Source: an uncultured Alphaproteobacteria bacterium (GTDB lineage Bacteria; Pseudomonadota; Alphaproteobacteria; RF32; CAG-239). From it: 32,192 nt of DNA. Of this stretch, positions 15,813-21,899 are shown one piece after another. The number at the start of each line of letters is the position of its first letter. Positions within the stretch are counted from its first letter, which is position 1. The stretch covers positions 1-32,192 of the forward strand of contig CALYBC010000023.1 in assembly GCA_944393725.1 (NCBI GenBank). The letters run 5' to 3'. Made by a program: the position numbers and the translations under genes. Below the pieces are notes generated by a model. That model had not been told where the DNA came from and made no database searches. It was given only the letters and a program-made list of their open reading frames with translations.

Positions 15813-16475
15813 TTACTTAATTTTTTTATTTTTGAGTGCGGCTATATCTTTTTCCAGTTTGTGTAGCTTCTTTTCTAAGGGATCAATATCTTGAGCCGAG
15901 CTTCCGTAGGCCACAAATTGTGCTTTTTGTCTTTTGTTTTTATCTACCACGCGACCAGGGATGCCAACCACCGTCTGATTAGCGGCAACATCTTTTAATA
16001 TTACGGCGTTAGCCCCAATTTTGACATTGGCACCAATGGTTATGGGGCCTAATATTTTGGCTCCGGCGCCGATAATAACATTGTCTTTTATGGTCGGGTG
16101 CCTTTTTTGCAGGCTCTTACCGTTTGCATCAAAAGTGGTAGTGCCACCCAAAGTAACCCCATGATACATAGTCACATTATTGCCGATTTCTGAGGTTTCG
16201 CCAATAACAACACCCATGCCGTGGTCAATAAAAAAGCCCTTACCTATCTTTGCTGCCGGATGTATTTCAATGCCGGTAAGAAAACGCGTGAACTGTGATA
16301 AAGTGCGGGCTGTCAGCTTAAACCCTTTGTGCCATAACCAATGGTTTAGGCGATATGCGGTTATGGCATGAAAACCCGAAGATAACAAAATGACCTGCAG
16401 CTTGCTTGATGTTGCAGGGTCATGGGCAATAACCGCATATATGTCTTGAAGAATTATCTTGAATTTTGGAATCAT
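15813..16475 (-). CDS. cysE: Serine O-acetyltransferase
   Basis: A 220-residue short-form (EpsC-like) serine acetyltransferase that makes O-acetylserine from serine and acetyl-CoA, the first step to cysteine. The N-terminal helical part includes [13 protein letters not shown], followed by the left-handed beta-helix with [33 protein letters not shown] and [10 protein letters not shown], which contain the catalytic histidine and acidic residues. The C-terminus ends in a short coiled, lysine-rich tail ([15 protein letters not shown]) in place of the usual tail; sensitivity to cysteine cannot be judged. AAGGAA lies 12 bases upstream. No cysK is nearby. Confidence 0.94.
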   Translation of the reverse strand: MIPKFKIILQDIYAVIAHDPATSSKLQVILLSSGFHAITAYRLNHWLWHKGFKLTARTLSQFTRFLTGIEIHPAAKIGKGFFIDHGMGVVIGETSEIGNNVTMYHGVTLGGTTTFDANGKSLQKRHPTIKDNVIIGAGAKILGPITIGANVKIGANAVILKDVAANQTVVGIPGRVVDKNKRQKAQFVAYGSSAQDIDPLEKKLHKLEKDIAALKNKKIK

Positions 16476-16566
16476 TTTATGTTACATTCCTTCAAAAATT
16501 AACTTTTTGTAGAGAGTATAGTTTTATATTTGACACAAAACAACTATCTTTTGGGTTAATAACATT

Positions 16567-17355
16567 ATGACAGAAGTACTTTTTAACGGGCATGCCGGCA
16601 GACTGGAAGGCCGCTATCATCAAAGTGAAAACCCTGCTGCTCCGATTGCCTTGATTTTACACCCACATCCGCAATATGGCGGAACCATGAATAATAAAGT
16701 GGTTTATACCTTGTTCAGCGTATTTCAAAATTTGGGATTTTCGGTATTGAGATTTAACTTCCGCAGCGTCGGTCGATCTCAAGGTGCTTTTGAAGACGGA
16801 CCAGGTGAACTTTCCGATGCAACGGTAGCCTTGGACTGGTTGCAATCCATGAATCCCGAAGCCAGACAGTGCTGGATTGCCGGATACTCTTTCGGGGCTT
16901 GGATCGGATTGCAACTTTTGATGCGTCGTCCGGATATTAACAATTTTATCGCCGTTTCTCCGCCGGCAAATGAAAAAGATTTTTCTTTCTTGGCTCCTTG
17001 TCCGACATCCGGACTTATTACCCAAGGAATGGTCGATGAGATCGTTACTCCGTCAAGCGTCGCCTCAATGGTCAGAAAACTTAATACCCAACGCAATGTT
17101 TCGGTTGATTTTGCCATGGTGGAAGGAGCCGACCATATGTATAATAACCATCTGGTTGATCTTTATAAAATTGCCGGACACTATATCATTGATGCGATGA
17201 AACGCAAAACGCCGACTCGAAAAAAACGCGGCAGACGCCGAAAATCGGAGATTGAGAACGAAGATGAAGTTTTGTTGTTGGAGACTGAAGCCGAAAACGA
17301 AGGCGAAGATTTTGACGAGGTTGATGACAACGAAGATTTTGATGACGAAGAATAG
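16567..17355 (+). CDS. Alpha/beta hydrolase (COG2945-like) with charged C-terminal tail
   Basis: A 262-residue protein. Residues 1-215 form a dienelactone-hydrolase-like alpha/beta hydrolase with the start LILHPHPQYGGTMNNKVV, nucleophile S108 in GYSFGAW, D157 in MVDEIV and H190 in GADHMYNN, a complete triad. After the fold comes a strongly basic stretch (KRKTPTRKKRGRRRKS, about 214-229) followed by an acidic tail of about 33 residues, nearly half Asp/Glu. The fold is widespread in alphaproteobacteria without a known substrate; the bipolar tail is unusual. Divergent from cysE; followed by a strong terminator. Confidence 0.87.
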   Translation: MTEVLFNGHAGRLEGRYHQSENPAAPIALILHPHPQYGGTMNNKVVYTLFSVFQNLGFSVLRFNFRSVGRSQGAFEDGPGELSDATVALDWLQSMNPEARQCWIAGYSFGAWIGLQLLMRRPDINNFIAVSPPANEKDFSFLAPCPTSGLITQGMVDEIVTPSSVASMVRKLNTQRNVSVDFAMVEGADHMYNNHLVDLYKIAGHYIIDAMKRKTPTRKKRGRRRKSEIENEDEVLLLETEAENEGEDFDEVDDNEDFDDEE

Positions 17356-17360
17356 AAAAG

Positions 17361-17386
17361 AGCCCGCATATACCGCGGGCTTTTTT
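17361..17386. terminator. Rho-independent terminator
   Basis: AGCCCGC pairs with GCGGGCT around ATATACC and is followed by TTTTTT on the plus strand; AAAAG on the other side allows some action on the minus strand. It ends the alpha/beta hydrolase transcript and meets the end of the convergent sspB–RHH transcript. Confidence 0.92.
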
Positions 17387-17591
17387 ATTGGTTTTTGAGC
17401 TCTTTCAAAATGTAAATTCTGATTGCACTGGAGAGGTTTGATACCTTTTTGTTGCTATCAATCTCGGTGACCAGTTCGTTGACACTCTTATGTTTTATCA
17501 GCGCAATGCGTTTCAGCTCATGCAAAAACTCATCTTCAAGACAAATACTGGTTGAGTGCCGGCCGGCAATTACTACCGATATTTTTTTCAT
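17385..17591 (-). CDS. Ribbon-helix-helix protein (RHH_4 type)
   Basis: A 68-residue protein. The pattern of a short beta strand (SVVIAGRHSTSICLEDEF) followed by two helices (FLHELKRIALIKHKSVNELVTE, cited to 20 residues, and SNLSSAIRIYILKEL) fits the ribbon-helix-helix fold of the RHH_4 family. It could bind DNA as a dimer, but no target is known. Its ATG overlaps the sspB stop (ATGA), so translation is coupled to sspB. Confidence 0.8.
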   Translation of the reverse strand: MKKISVVIAGRHSTSICLEDEFLHELKRIALIKHKSVNELVTEIDSNKKVSNLSSAIRIYILKELKNQ

Positions 17592-18052
17592 TTGTTTTTT
17601 CTCAAAGAATCTATGGAAACAACTTCGGCCGAACCACCGGATACTTTTTTGGTTTCGGCAGCGGAATCCATTTTTTTATTACTTTCGTCGCCGGCATCTT
17701 CCATATGCCCAAAACTTAGAGCAAAGCGAGCGTACGGGTCGGCAAAATAGGTTATGGCTGCATAAGGTATCCTCAGGGTTTGCGGAACTCCACCAAAACT
17801 TAAATCGACTTCAAAATACTCGTCAGATAGCACCAGATTGGCAAATTGATGTTGCAAGACTATGGTCATATTCTCAGGATATTGGCTTAGCAAATCAGAG
17901 CTCATTCTGACATCGGGGTGATTGGTCTTGAACGATATATAAAAATGGTTTTCGCCGGGGAGACCTTCTTCCGCGGCTATTTTCAGCGCTTCGATTACCA
18001 CATGTTTGAGCGATAATTCTACCATTTTATCGTAATTTATACCGTCGTTCAT
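17588..18052 (-). CDS. sspB: ClpXP adaptor SspB (alphaproteobacterial type)
   Basis: About 154 residues. SspB binds the ssrA tag on stalled-ribosome products and hands them to ClpXP. Core segments are INYDKMVELSLKHVVIEAL, NHFYISFKTNHPDVRMS, and IVLQHQFANL with FEVDLSFGGVPQTLRIPYAA. The C-terminal VVSIDSLRKNK resembles the short ClpX-docking tail, joined by a flexible Ser/Lys-rich linker. I chose the ATG at 18052 because GGAG precedes it by eight bases; the open frame continues upstream only because it runs into the tmRNA gene. It lies directly downstream of ssrA on the same strand, so tag source and tag reader are neighbours. Confidence 0.92.
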   Translation of the reverse strand: MNDGINYDKMVELSLKHVVIEALKIAAEEGLPGENHFYISFKTNHPDVRMSSDLLSQYPENMTIVLQHQFANLVLSDEYFEVDLSFGGVPQTLRIPYAAITYFADPYARFALSFGHMEDAGDESNKKMDSAAETKKVSGGSAEVVSIDSLRKNK

Positions 18053-18064
18053 TAAATTTCTCCG

Positions 18065-18386
18065 TAAAAACAGGGCTTTCCTGTTGCTAGGTAAGCCCCC
18101 AACCCCACTTAAAGCACTCCATGGCCTTAAGAATTTATTGTGTTGCAACTACCAATTAGGCAGCGATAGCAACAGGAGCTACGTTATTATCGTTAGCATT
18201 CATTTTAATTTGAACCGATAACGGTGGTATCTAACCGAACACAGCTTACCCATCTTTACTATACCCTGTCAAACCTGTATCGCCCCCTCATAAATCATGT
18301 TGGTGGAGGCGCCGGGTACCGCCCCCGGGTCCAAAGCATCTATTTCATAGAGCCTCTAGTGTCATAGTCGGAAAAACCGACAGCCA
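18065..18386 (-). ncRNA. ssrA: Circularly permuted two-piece tmRNA
   Basis: On the minus strand the acceptor piece comes first and ends GCGCCTCCACCA (CCA at 18303-18301). A short spacer and then the coding piece follow. The coding piece begins near 18287 with GGGGGCG, which pairs with CGCCUCC of the acceptor piece to rebuild the tRNA-like acceptor stem. The tag frame runs 18197-18156, encoding ANDNNVAPVAIAA, which with the charged alanine gives a 14-residue tag, the same length as in Caulobacter. The T-arm reads CCGGG-GGCGGTA-CCCGG and lacks the common TTC loop. The 3' end is close to a hairpin plus T-run at about 18085-18062. Exact processing sites are inferred. Confidence 0.93.
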
Positions 18387-18388
18387 GT

Positions 18389-18417
18389 AATATAATACCA
18401 TGACGGTGAAAAAGCAA
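18389..18417 (-). promoter_or_regulatory. Candidate sigma70 promoter of ssrA
   Basis: On the minus strand TTGCTT (18417-18412) and TATATT (18394-18389) are spaced by 17 bases, and the predicted start a few bases on coincides with the beginning of the tmRNA acceptor piece. Confidence 0.7.
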
Positions 18418-18514
18418 CAAAAATCATTACCTATCCTTTGTGGAAAAAACTTTTTTGCAATATTTATTTTTTACTTTGTTATATGATTATAAAAAATTGA
18501 GGAGTCTTTTTGTT

Positions 18515-19075
18515 ATGACTAAAATTGCAATATGGTGTCGCCATGCGGGTGATAATATTATCGGAATCGGAGAGAATATTCCTTGGCATATATCTTCGGA
18601 TTTTAAGAGGTTTCGCCGTATTACCGAAAATATGAGTATTGTGTGCGGGCAAACCACCTACGAAAGCTTTCCTAACCGCACTTTGCCGAATCGCAAGATT
18701 TATGTATTGACTTTCGATGAAAATTATGAGGTGTCGGATAAAAAAAATCATTTTGTGATTAATGATTTCAGAGTTCTAGAAGATTTGGAAGAGCCGCTAT
18801 ATATTTGCGGCGGAGCCAGCATATACAAGCTTTTTATGCAGAAGATGCCGCCGGAGATTGTGGTAGACAGTTGCTATAAGGGAGAGCTTAATCCCGAAAT
18901 TAAAGGACAGCCGGTTGATATAAGCGAATGCATAGAAAAAATGGAAAAAGCTTACCGGCAACTTTCGCCGGATTATGAGGAAGATAACATTACCACGACT
19001 ATCAGAGTGAAAAAAGGTGAATTTATTCCGCAAGAAATATTAAAACATATTACTTTTGCTATTATTAATCATTAA
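18515..19075 (+). CDS. folA: Dihydrofolate reductase
   Basis: A 186-residue DHFR making tetrahydrofolate with NADPH. The motifs are [20 protein letters not shown] with catalytic-type D29, [11 protein letters not shown] and the NADP-binding [13 protein letters not shown]. The usual GR(K/H)T of the cofactor loop is GQTT here, an uncommon arginine-to-glutamine change. The C-terminus is longer than in most chromosomal enzymes, by roughly 20 residues. I chose the ATG at 18515, with GGAG ten bases upstream, over an upstream start at 18440 without support. Fourteen bases before thyA, which it serves by recycling dihydrofolate; divergent from ssrA. Confidence 0.92.
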   Translation: MTKIAIWCRHAGDNIIGIGENIPWHISSDFKRFRRITENMSIVCGQTTYESFPNRTLPNRKIYVLTFDENYEVSDKKNHFVINDFRVLEDLEEPLYICGGASIYKLFMQKMPPEIVVDSCYKGELNPEIKGQPVDISECIEKMEKAYRQLSPDYEEDNITTTIRVKKGEFIPQEILKHITFAIINH

Positions 19076-19089
19076 AAAAAGGAGTTGTT

Positions 19090-19878
19090 ATGAAACAGTA
19101 TTTAGATTTGTTGCAAGACATTTTAGACAACGGACAAGATGCCAACAACCGCACCGGTATCTATGCCAGAAAAGTTTTCGGCCGGCAGATGCGTTTTGAT
19201 TTGAGCAAAGGATTTCCTTTGGTTACAACCAAAAAAGTTTATTTGCGCGCCATAATTCACGAATTGATATGGTTGTTGTCAGGCAATACCAACATAAAAT
19301 ATTTGCACGACAATAATGTTACGATTTGGGATGAATGGGCTGATGAAAACGGTGATTTGGGACCGGTCTACGGGCATCAGTGGCGGAATTTTAATTCGCA
19401 AGGAATTGATCAAATAAAAGATGTGATTGAGCGTATAAAGAAAAATCCGCAAGACCGCAGGTTGATTGTCACGGCATGGAATCCGGCTCAAATTGATGAA
19501 ATGGCCTTGCCCCCTTGTCACTGTTTCTTTCAGTTTGATGTGACACCGGACGGCAAGCTTAACTGCCAATTATATCAGAGAAGTTGCGATATGTTCTTGG
19601 GCGTGCCTTTTAATATTGCTTCTTATGCTTTATTAACCATGATGGTTGCTCAGGTTTGCGGACTTAAAGCCGGAGAATTTGTGCATACCTTGGGCAATGC
19701 TCATATTTACTCAAATCACTTTGAGCAAGTAAAATTGCAGCTGTCGCGCAAGCCTTATCCGTTGCCGGAAATGAAAATCAATCCCAATGTTAAAAACATT
19801 GATGATTTTAGGTTTGAAGACTTTGAACTGGTCAATTATCAGTGCCATCCGACCATTAAAGGCGATGTGGCTGTTTAG
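19090..19878 (+). CDS. thyA: Thymidylate synthase
   Basis: A 262-residue ThyA, close to the E. coli length, converting dUMP to dTMP with methylene-tetrahydrofolate. The catalytic cysteine is C143 in [11 protein letters not shown]; further landmarks are [39 protein letters not shown] and [14 protein letters not shown] precedes the ATG. The order folA–thyA makes a metabolic pair. Two hairpins with T-runs follow its stop. Confidence 0.97.
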   Translation: MKQYLDLLQDILDNGQDANNRTGIYARKVFGRQMRFDLSKGFPLVTTKKVYLRAIIHELIWLLSGNTNIKYLHDNNVTIWDEWADENGDLGPVYGHQWRNFNSQGIDQIKDVIERIKKNPQDRRLIVTAWNPAQIDEMALPPCHCFFQFDVTPDGKLNCQLYQRSCDMFLGVPFNIASYALLTMMVAQVCGLKAGEFVHTLGNAHIYSNHFEQVKLQLSRKPYPLPEMKINPNVKNIDDFRFEDFELVNYQCHPTIKGDVAV

Positions 19879-19903
19879 AAATCAGTGATAAGAAAACTCC
19901 TTG

Positions 19904-19940
19904 ACAAGTGACAACTTTTGCGGTTGTCACTTGTTTGTTT
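19904..19940 (+). terminator. Rho-independent terminator after thyA
   Basis: ACAAGTGACAA pairs perfectly with TTGTCACTTGT over 11 base pairs and is followed by TTGTTT. It starts 26 bases after the thyA stop. Confidence 0.8.
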
Positions 19941-19948
19941 ATAGAAAT

Positions 19949-19985
19949 AAAGCCGGTGCTCTTATCACAAGAGGGCCGGCTTTTT
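19949..19985 (+). terminator. Second terminator-like hairpin after thyA
   Basis: AAAGCCGG pairs with CCGGCTTT with an inner CTCTT/AAGAG stem and a T-run. It follows the first thyA terminator by nine bases, a tandem arrangement. Confidence 0.8.
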
Positions 19986-20033
19986 CGTGACAATAGAGTT
20001 TGAACTCGGTGCGGCAAAAGCACCGTTTTGGTA
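19986..20033 (+). other. Spacer with terminator-like hairpin
   Basis: CGGTGC (20007-20012) pairs with GCACCG (20020-20025), followed by TTTT. It lies directly before the first RNA-like cassette; nothing else is visible. Confidence 0.5.
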
Positions 20034-20128
20034 AACGAAGGGAAATCGGGGTCGGTGTACTTCGGTACTTCGACTTTCCTAAGGTAGAAATATTCCGTGA
20101 CGCACGCCCGAAATGATTTCCCTCCGTT
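20034..20128 (+). ncRNA. RNA-like cassette A (conserved core, private outer stem)
   Basis: The outer stem pairs AACGAAGGGAAATC (20034-20047) with GATTTCCCTCCGTT (20115-20128), 14 positions with one A·C mismatch. Inside lie a hairpin GUCG-gu-GUAC-UUCG-GUAC-uu-CGAC, then UUUC/GAAA closing the loop CUAAGGUA, and a tail UAUUCCGUGACGCACGCCC that can pair CCC with the leading GGG. The core (20048-20110) recurs in cassette B. There is no coding frame. The strand is chosen because the UUCG tetraloop forms in this orientation, but near-palindromic stems leave this open. Confidence 0.6.
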
Positions 20129-20139
20129 ATATTGTTTAA

Positions 20140-20232
20140 TTAAGAGAAGGTGCTGGGGTCGGTGTACTTCGGTACTTCGACTTCCTAAGGTAGAATTCCG
20201 TAACGCACGCCCGTAATAACACCTTCTCTTAA
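20140..20232 (+). ncRNA. RNA-like cassette B (conserved core, different outer stem)
   Basis: The outer stem pairs TTAAGAGAAGGTG (20140-20152) with CACCTTCTCTTAA (20220-20232), 13 perfect pairs with no similarity to the outer stem of cassette A. The core (20155-20213) matches A except for one G/A change and four inserted bases in A. Two of those inserted bases form one additional base pair in A's inner stem (UUUC/GAAA there, UUC/GAA here). The UUCG hairpin is identical. Confidence 0.6.
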
Positions 20233-20351
20233 ACTAATAATCTATAAAAAATATTTAATCATGGTTATGTGTTAGCAACTATTTTTATCGCTGTCAATAT
20301 TTTTTTGGCAAATTTGTCTTTTTTTGTGCGGTCTGTTACAAAAAACAATTT
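20233..20351. other. AT-rich spacer, nothing recognised
   Basis: No gene, repeat or clear signal was found apart from the A/T run that serves as the 3' end of the minus-strand terminator beside it. Confidence 0.5.
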
Positions 20352-20540
20352 TAAAATAAAAAACCGAGAGGTTGAGTATCTTAAAAAGAAGATAAACAAC
20401 CTCTCGGAACGTAACAAGTGAATCAACCACAAAAGGGGACTATCGCAGCAGCCTTTTGTGTCTTAATCATTAAAACTTTTGTTTTTCATGGACGGCAACT
20501 TTTCTGGACTGATTGCAAAATAAATCAGGTCGCCGTATAT
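20352..20540 (-). ncRNA. Putative small RNA with three hairpins and an intrinsic terminator
   Basis: On the minus strand a promoter-like pair (20576-20548) is followed by three hairpins. The first pairs ACGGCGAC with GTTGCCGT and encloses CTGATT/AATCAG. The second pairs CACAAAAGG with CCTTTTGTG. The third pairs CCGAGAGGTTG with CAACCTCTCGG and is followed by TTTTTTATTTT, an intrinsic terminator. No frame with a ribosome-binding site is visible. It could instead be a structured 3' UTR of the DEAD-box-like gene upstream; the separate promoter argues for an independent RNA of about 190 nt. Confidence 0.45.
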
Positions 20541-20547
20541 ATTTATA

Positions 20548-20576
20548 TTATTATGGAACATATATAATTAGCACAA
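20548..20576 (-). promoter_or_regulatory. Candidate promoter of the putative small RNA
   Basis: Minus-strand TTGTGC (20576-20571) and TAATAA (20553-20548) with 17-base spacing. The region is very AT-rich, so a chance match is possible. Confidence 0.35.
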
Positions 20577-20645
20577 ATAATCTTTATCGGATTGCTTGTG
20601 TAATCTAATTTTTATAAGCTGTCAACCTTTTTTGTAAAACAGAGC

Positions 20646-21428
20646 CTAGACTGCCTCGTCTTCTTTGGCGATGATACCTTTTTTCAATATGAACTCCGGT
20701 GTTTTGCCATTAAAGGAACCAAATTTTTTACTCAGAGATACAGCTTCCTCGTCAAGCTGCTCGCTACTTCCGTTGTTGTTCTTGTTTACTTTGTCTTTCA
20801 CTGCCGAGATATCTGCTTCTTGCTCTTTGGTTTTATCTACTTTTATCTCTTCGGGCGTTTTCAGTATCTTTGACAAGACATCTTGAGTTTCTTTGGAACG
20901 GCGATTGGTATAGACGATATTTTGCTTTTCCGCCGGCAGCATAGCCAGTACTTTTTCTAAATTATCCAGTTGTTTATTCTTCTTTATCAAGTTGATATCA
21001 TCAACGACCAAAATATCTACTTTGGATAAATCAACCCTTAAATTTTCGGCAGCATCCAACAACAAATCAGGGGCACCGATAATGACATTGGTTTCATCAT
21101 CTAAGGTTTCGTTGCCGTTGGAAATGGCAGCACCGTTAATTTCATGATATTTATTAAATACGGCTAAACAATCGGAAGTTTTTACTGCCATTTGCGAGTT
21201 TGCCGTAATGATTAGTATGTTTTTGGCTCTTTTGCCGTTGATTATATCTAACAGAGGCAAAACATACGACATAGTCTTGCCGCAACGAGTGGGGGCTATG
21301 GTAAATATGTCCCTACCCTCTAAAATTGCCGGTATAACATCGGCCTGTACGGTTGTGGGTTCAGAAATACCAAACTCATCAATCGCTTTTATGGTTTCTT
21401 CGCTTAATCCTAATTCCGAAAACTTCAT
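20646..21428 (-). CDS. Degenerate DEAD-box helicase-like protein, single RecA domain
   Basis: A 260-residue protein resembling only the first RecA domain of a DEAD-box RNA helicase. The Q-motif region (FSELGLSEETIKAIDEFG, then SEPTTVQADVIPAI) is well kept. Motif I reads APTRCGKT instead of A-x-TGSGKT, motif II reads VVDDIN where DEAD is expected, and the SAT motif is replaced by YTNRR. The second helicase domain (motifs IV-VI) is missing; instead there is a Lys/Glu/Asn-rich linker and a short C-terminal part (FGSFNGKTPEFILKKGI). There are no frameshifts. It is likely an RNA- or protein-binding pseudo-helicase, not an active unwinding enzyme. Eleven bases after the cupin gene. Confidence 0.85.
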   Translation of the reverse strand: MKFSELGLSEETIKAIDEFGISEPTTVQADVIPAILEGRDIFTIAPTRCGKTMSYVLPLLDIINGKRAKNILIITANSQMAVKTSDCLAVFNKYHEINGAAISNGNETLDDETNVIIGAPDLLLDAAENLRVDLSKVDILVVDDINLIKKNKQLDNLEKVLAMLPAEKQNIVYTNRRSKETQDVLSKILKTPEEIKVDKTKEQEADISAVKDKVNKNNNGSSEQLDEEAVSLSKKFGSFNGKTPEFILKKGIIAKEDEAV

Positions 21429-21439
21429 TTTTTTAACCC

Positions 21440-21802
21440 TTAAATTCTGCCATACTTATCTTCAAATCTGACAATGTCATTTTCATCCAATTTGTCTCCG
21501 GTTTGAATCTCGATGAAGACGACATTTTCTCTGCCGTCATTGCGAATACGGTGTTTGACCTCTACCGGAATGTAAACGGCATCATCAGCCTTTTTAATCA
21601 ACTCTTTTTCGCCTAAAGTTACAACAGCTTCGCCGGCAACTATAATCCAATGCTCGGAACGATGGTGGTGCAGTTGCAGCGATAGTGTGCTGCCCGGAGT
21701 TACCGTTATTTTTTTAACACAATAGTTGTCAGAACTTTCCAAAACTTCCCAACGCCCCCAAGGACGCTCGTCGGAATCACCTCTTTTGTATGTCGTAGTC
21801 AT
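21440..21802 (-). CDS. Mannose-6-phosphate isomerase type II-like cupin
   Basis: About 120 residues forming one cupin barrel like the C-terminal isomerase domain of ManC/AlgA proteins. RPWGRWEVL, VTPGSTLSLQLHHHRSEHWIIVAGEA (only HHHRSEHW cited as the metal site) and ENVVFIEIQTGD are the typical motifs; the histidines and glutamate that hold the metal are present. It is a stand-alone isomerase or sugar-phosphate cupin without the guanylyltransferase domain. The second of two adjacent ATGs is preferred, as AAAGGA is then six bases away. It is probably co-transcribed with the helicase-like gene. Confidence 0.88.
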   Translation of the reverse strand: MTTTYKRGDSDERPWGRWEVLESSDNYCVKKITVTPGSTLSLQLHHHRSEHWIIVAGEAVVTLGEKELIKKADDAVYIPVEVKHRIRNDGRENVVFIEIQTGDKLDENDIVRFEDKYGRI

Positions 21803-21833
21803 CATTTATCCTTTAATAAACTTTGTTTTTCTC

Positions 21834-21862
21834 TTGATGAATAAGAATATAAATAATATAAG
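21834..21862 (+). promoter_or_regulatory. Candidate sigma70 promoter for ptsP
   Basis: TTGATG (21834-21839) and TATAAG (21857-21862), 17 bases apart and 38 bases before the ptsP start. Confidence 0.45.
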
Positions 21863-21899
21863 TAAAAACGCAAGGTAAAAAAATAAAAGTGGTGGAATT

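Noticed and set aside
18053..18148. N-terminal extension of sspB by 32 codons
   Set aside because: These bases belong to the tmRNA coding piece and its terminator; the start at 18052 has a proper ribosome-binding site.
20034..20232. Folate (THF-type) riboswitch, because of nearby folA and thyA
   Set aside because: The cassettes lie downstream of both genes and lack the conserved sequences of THF riboswitches as I know them; no gene follows on that strand.
20034..20232. Integron attC sites or a short CRISPR array
   Set aside because: There are only two units, no RYYYAAC/GTTRRRY core pair, and the spacing and stems do not fit direct repeats with spacers.
20352..20540. 6S RNA
   Set aside because: The ends do not pair with each other and there is no single long stem with a central bubble; three independent hairpins are seen.
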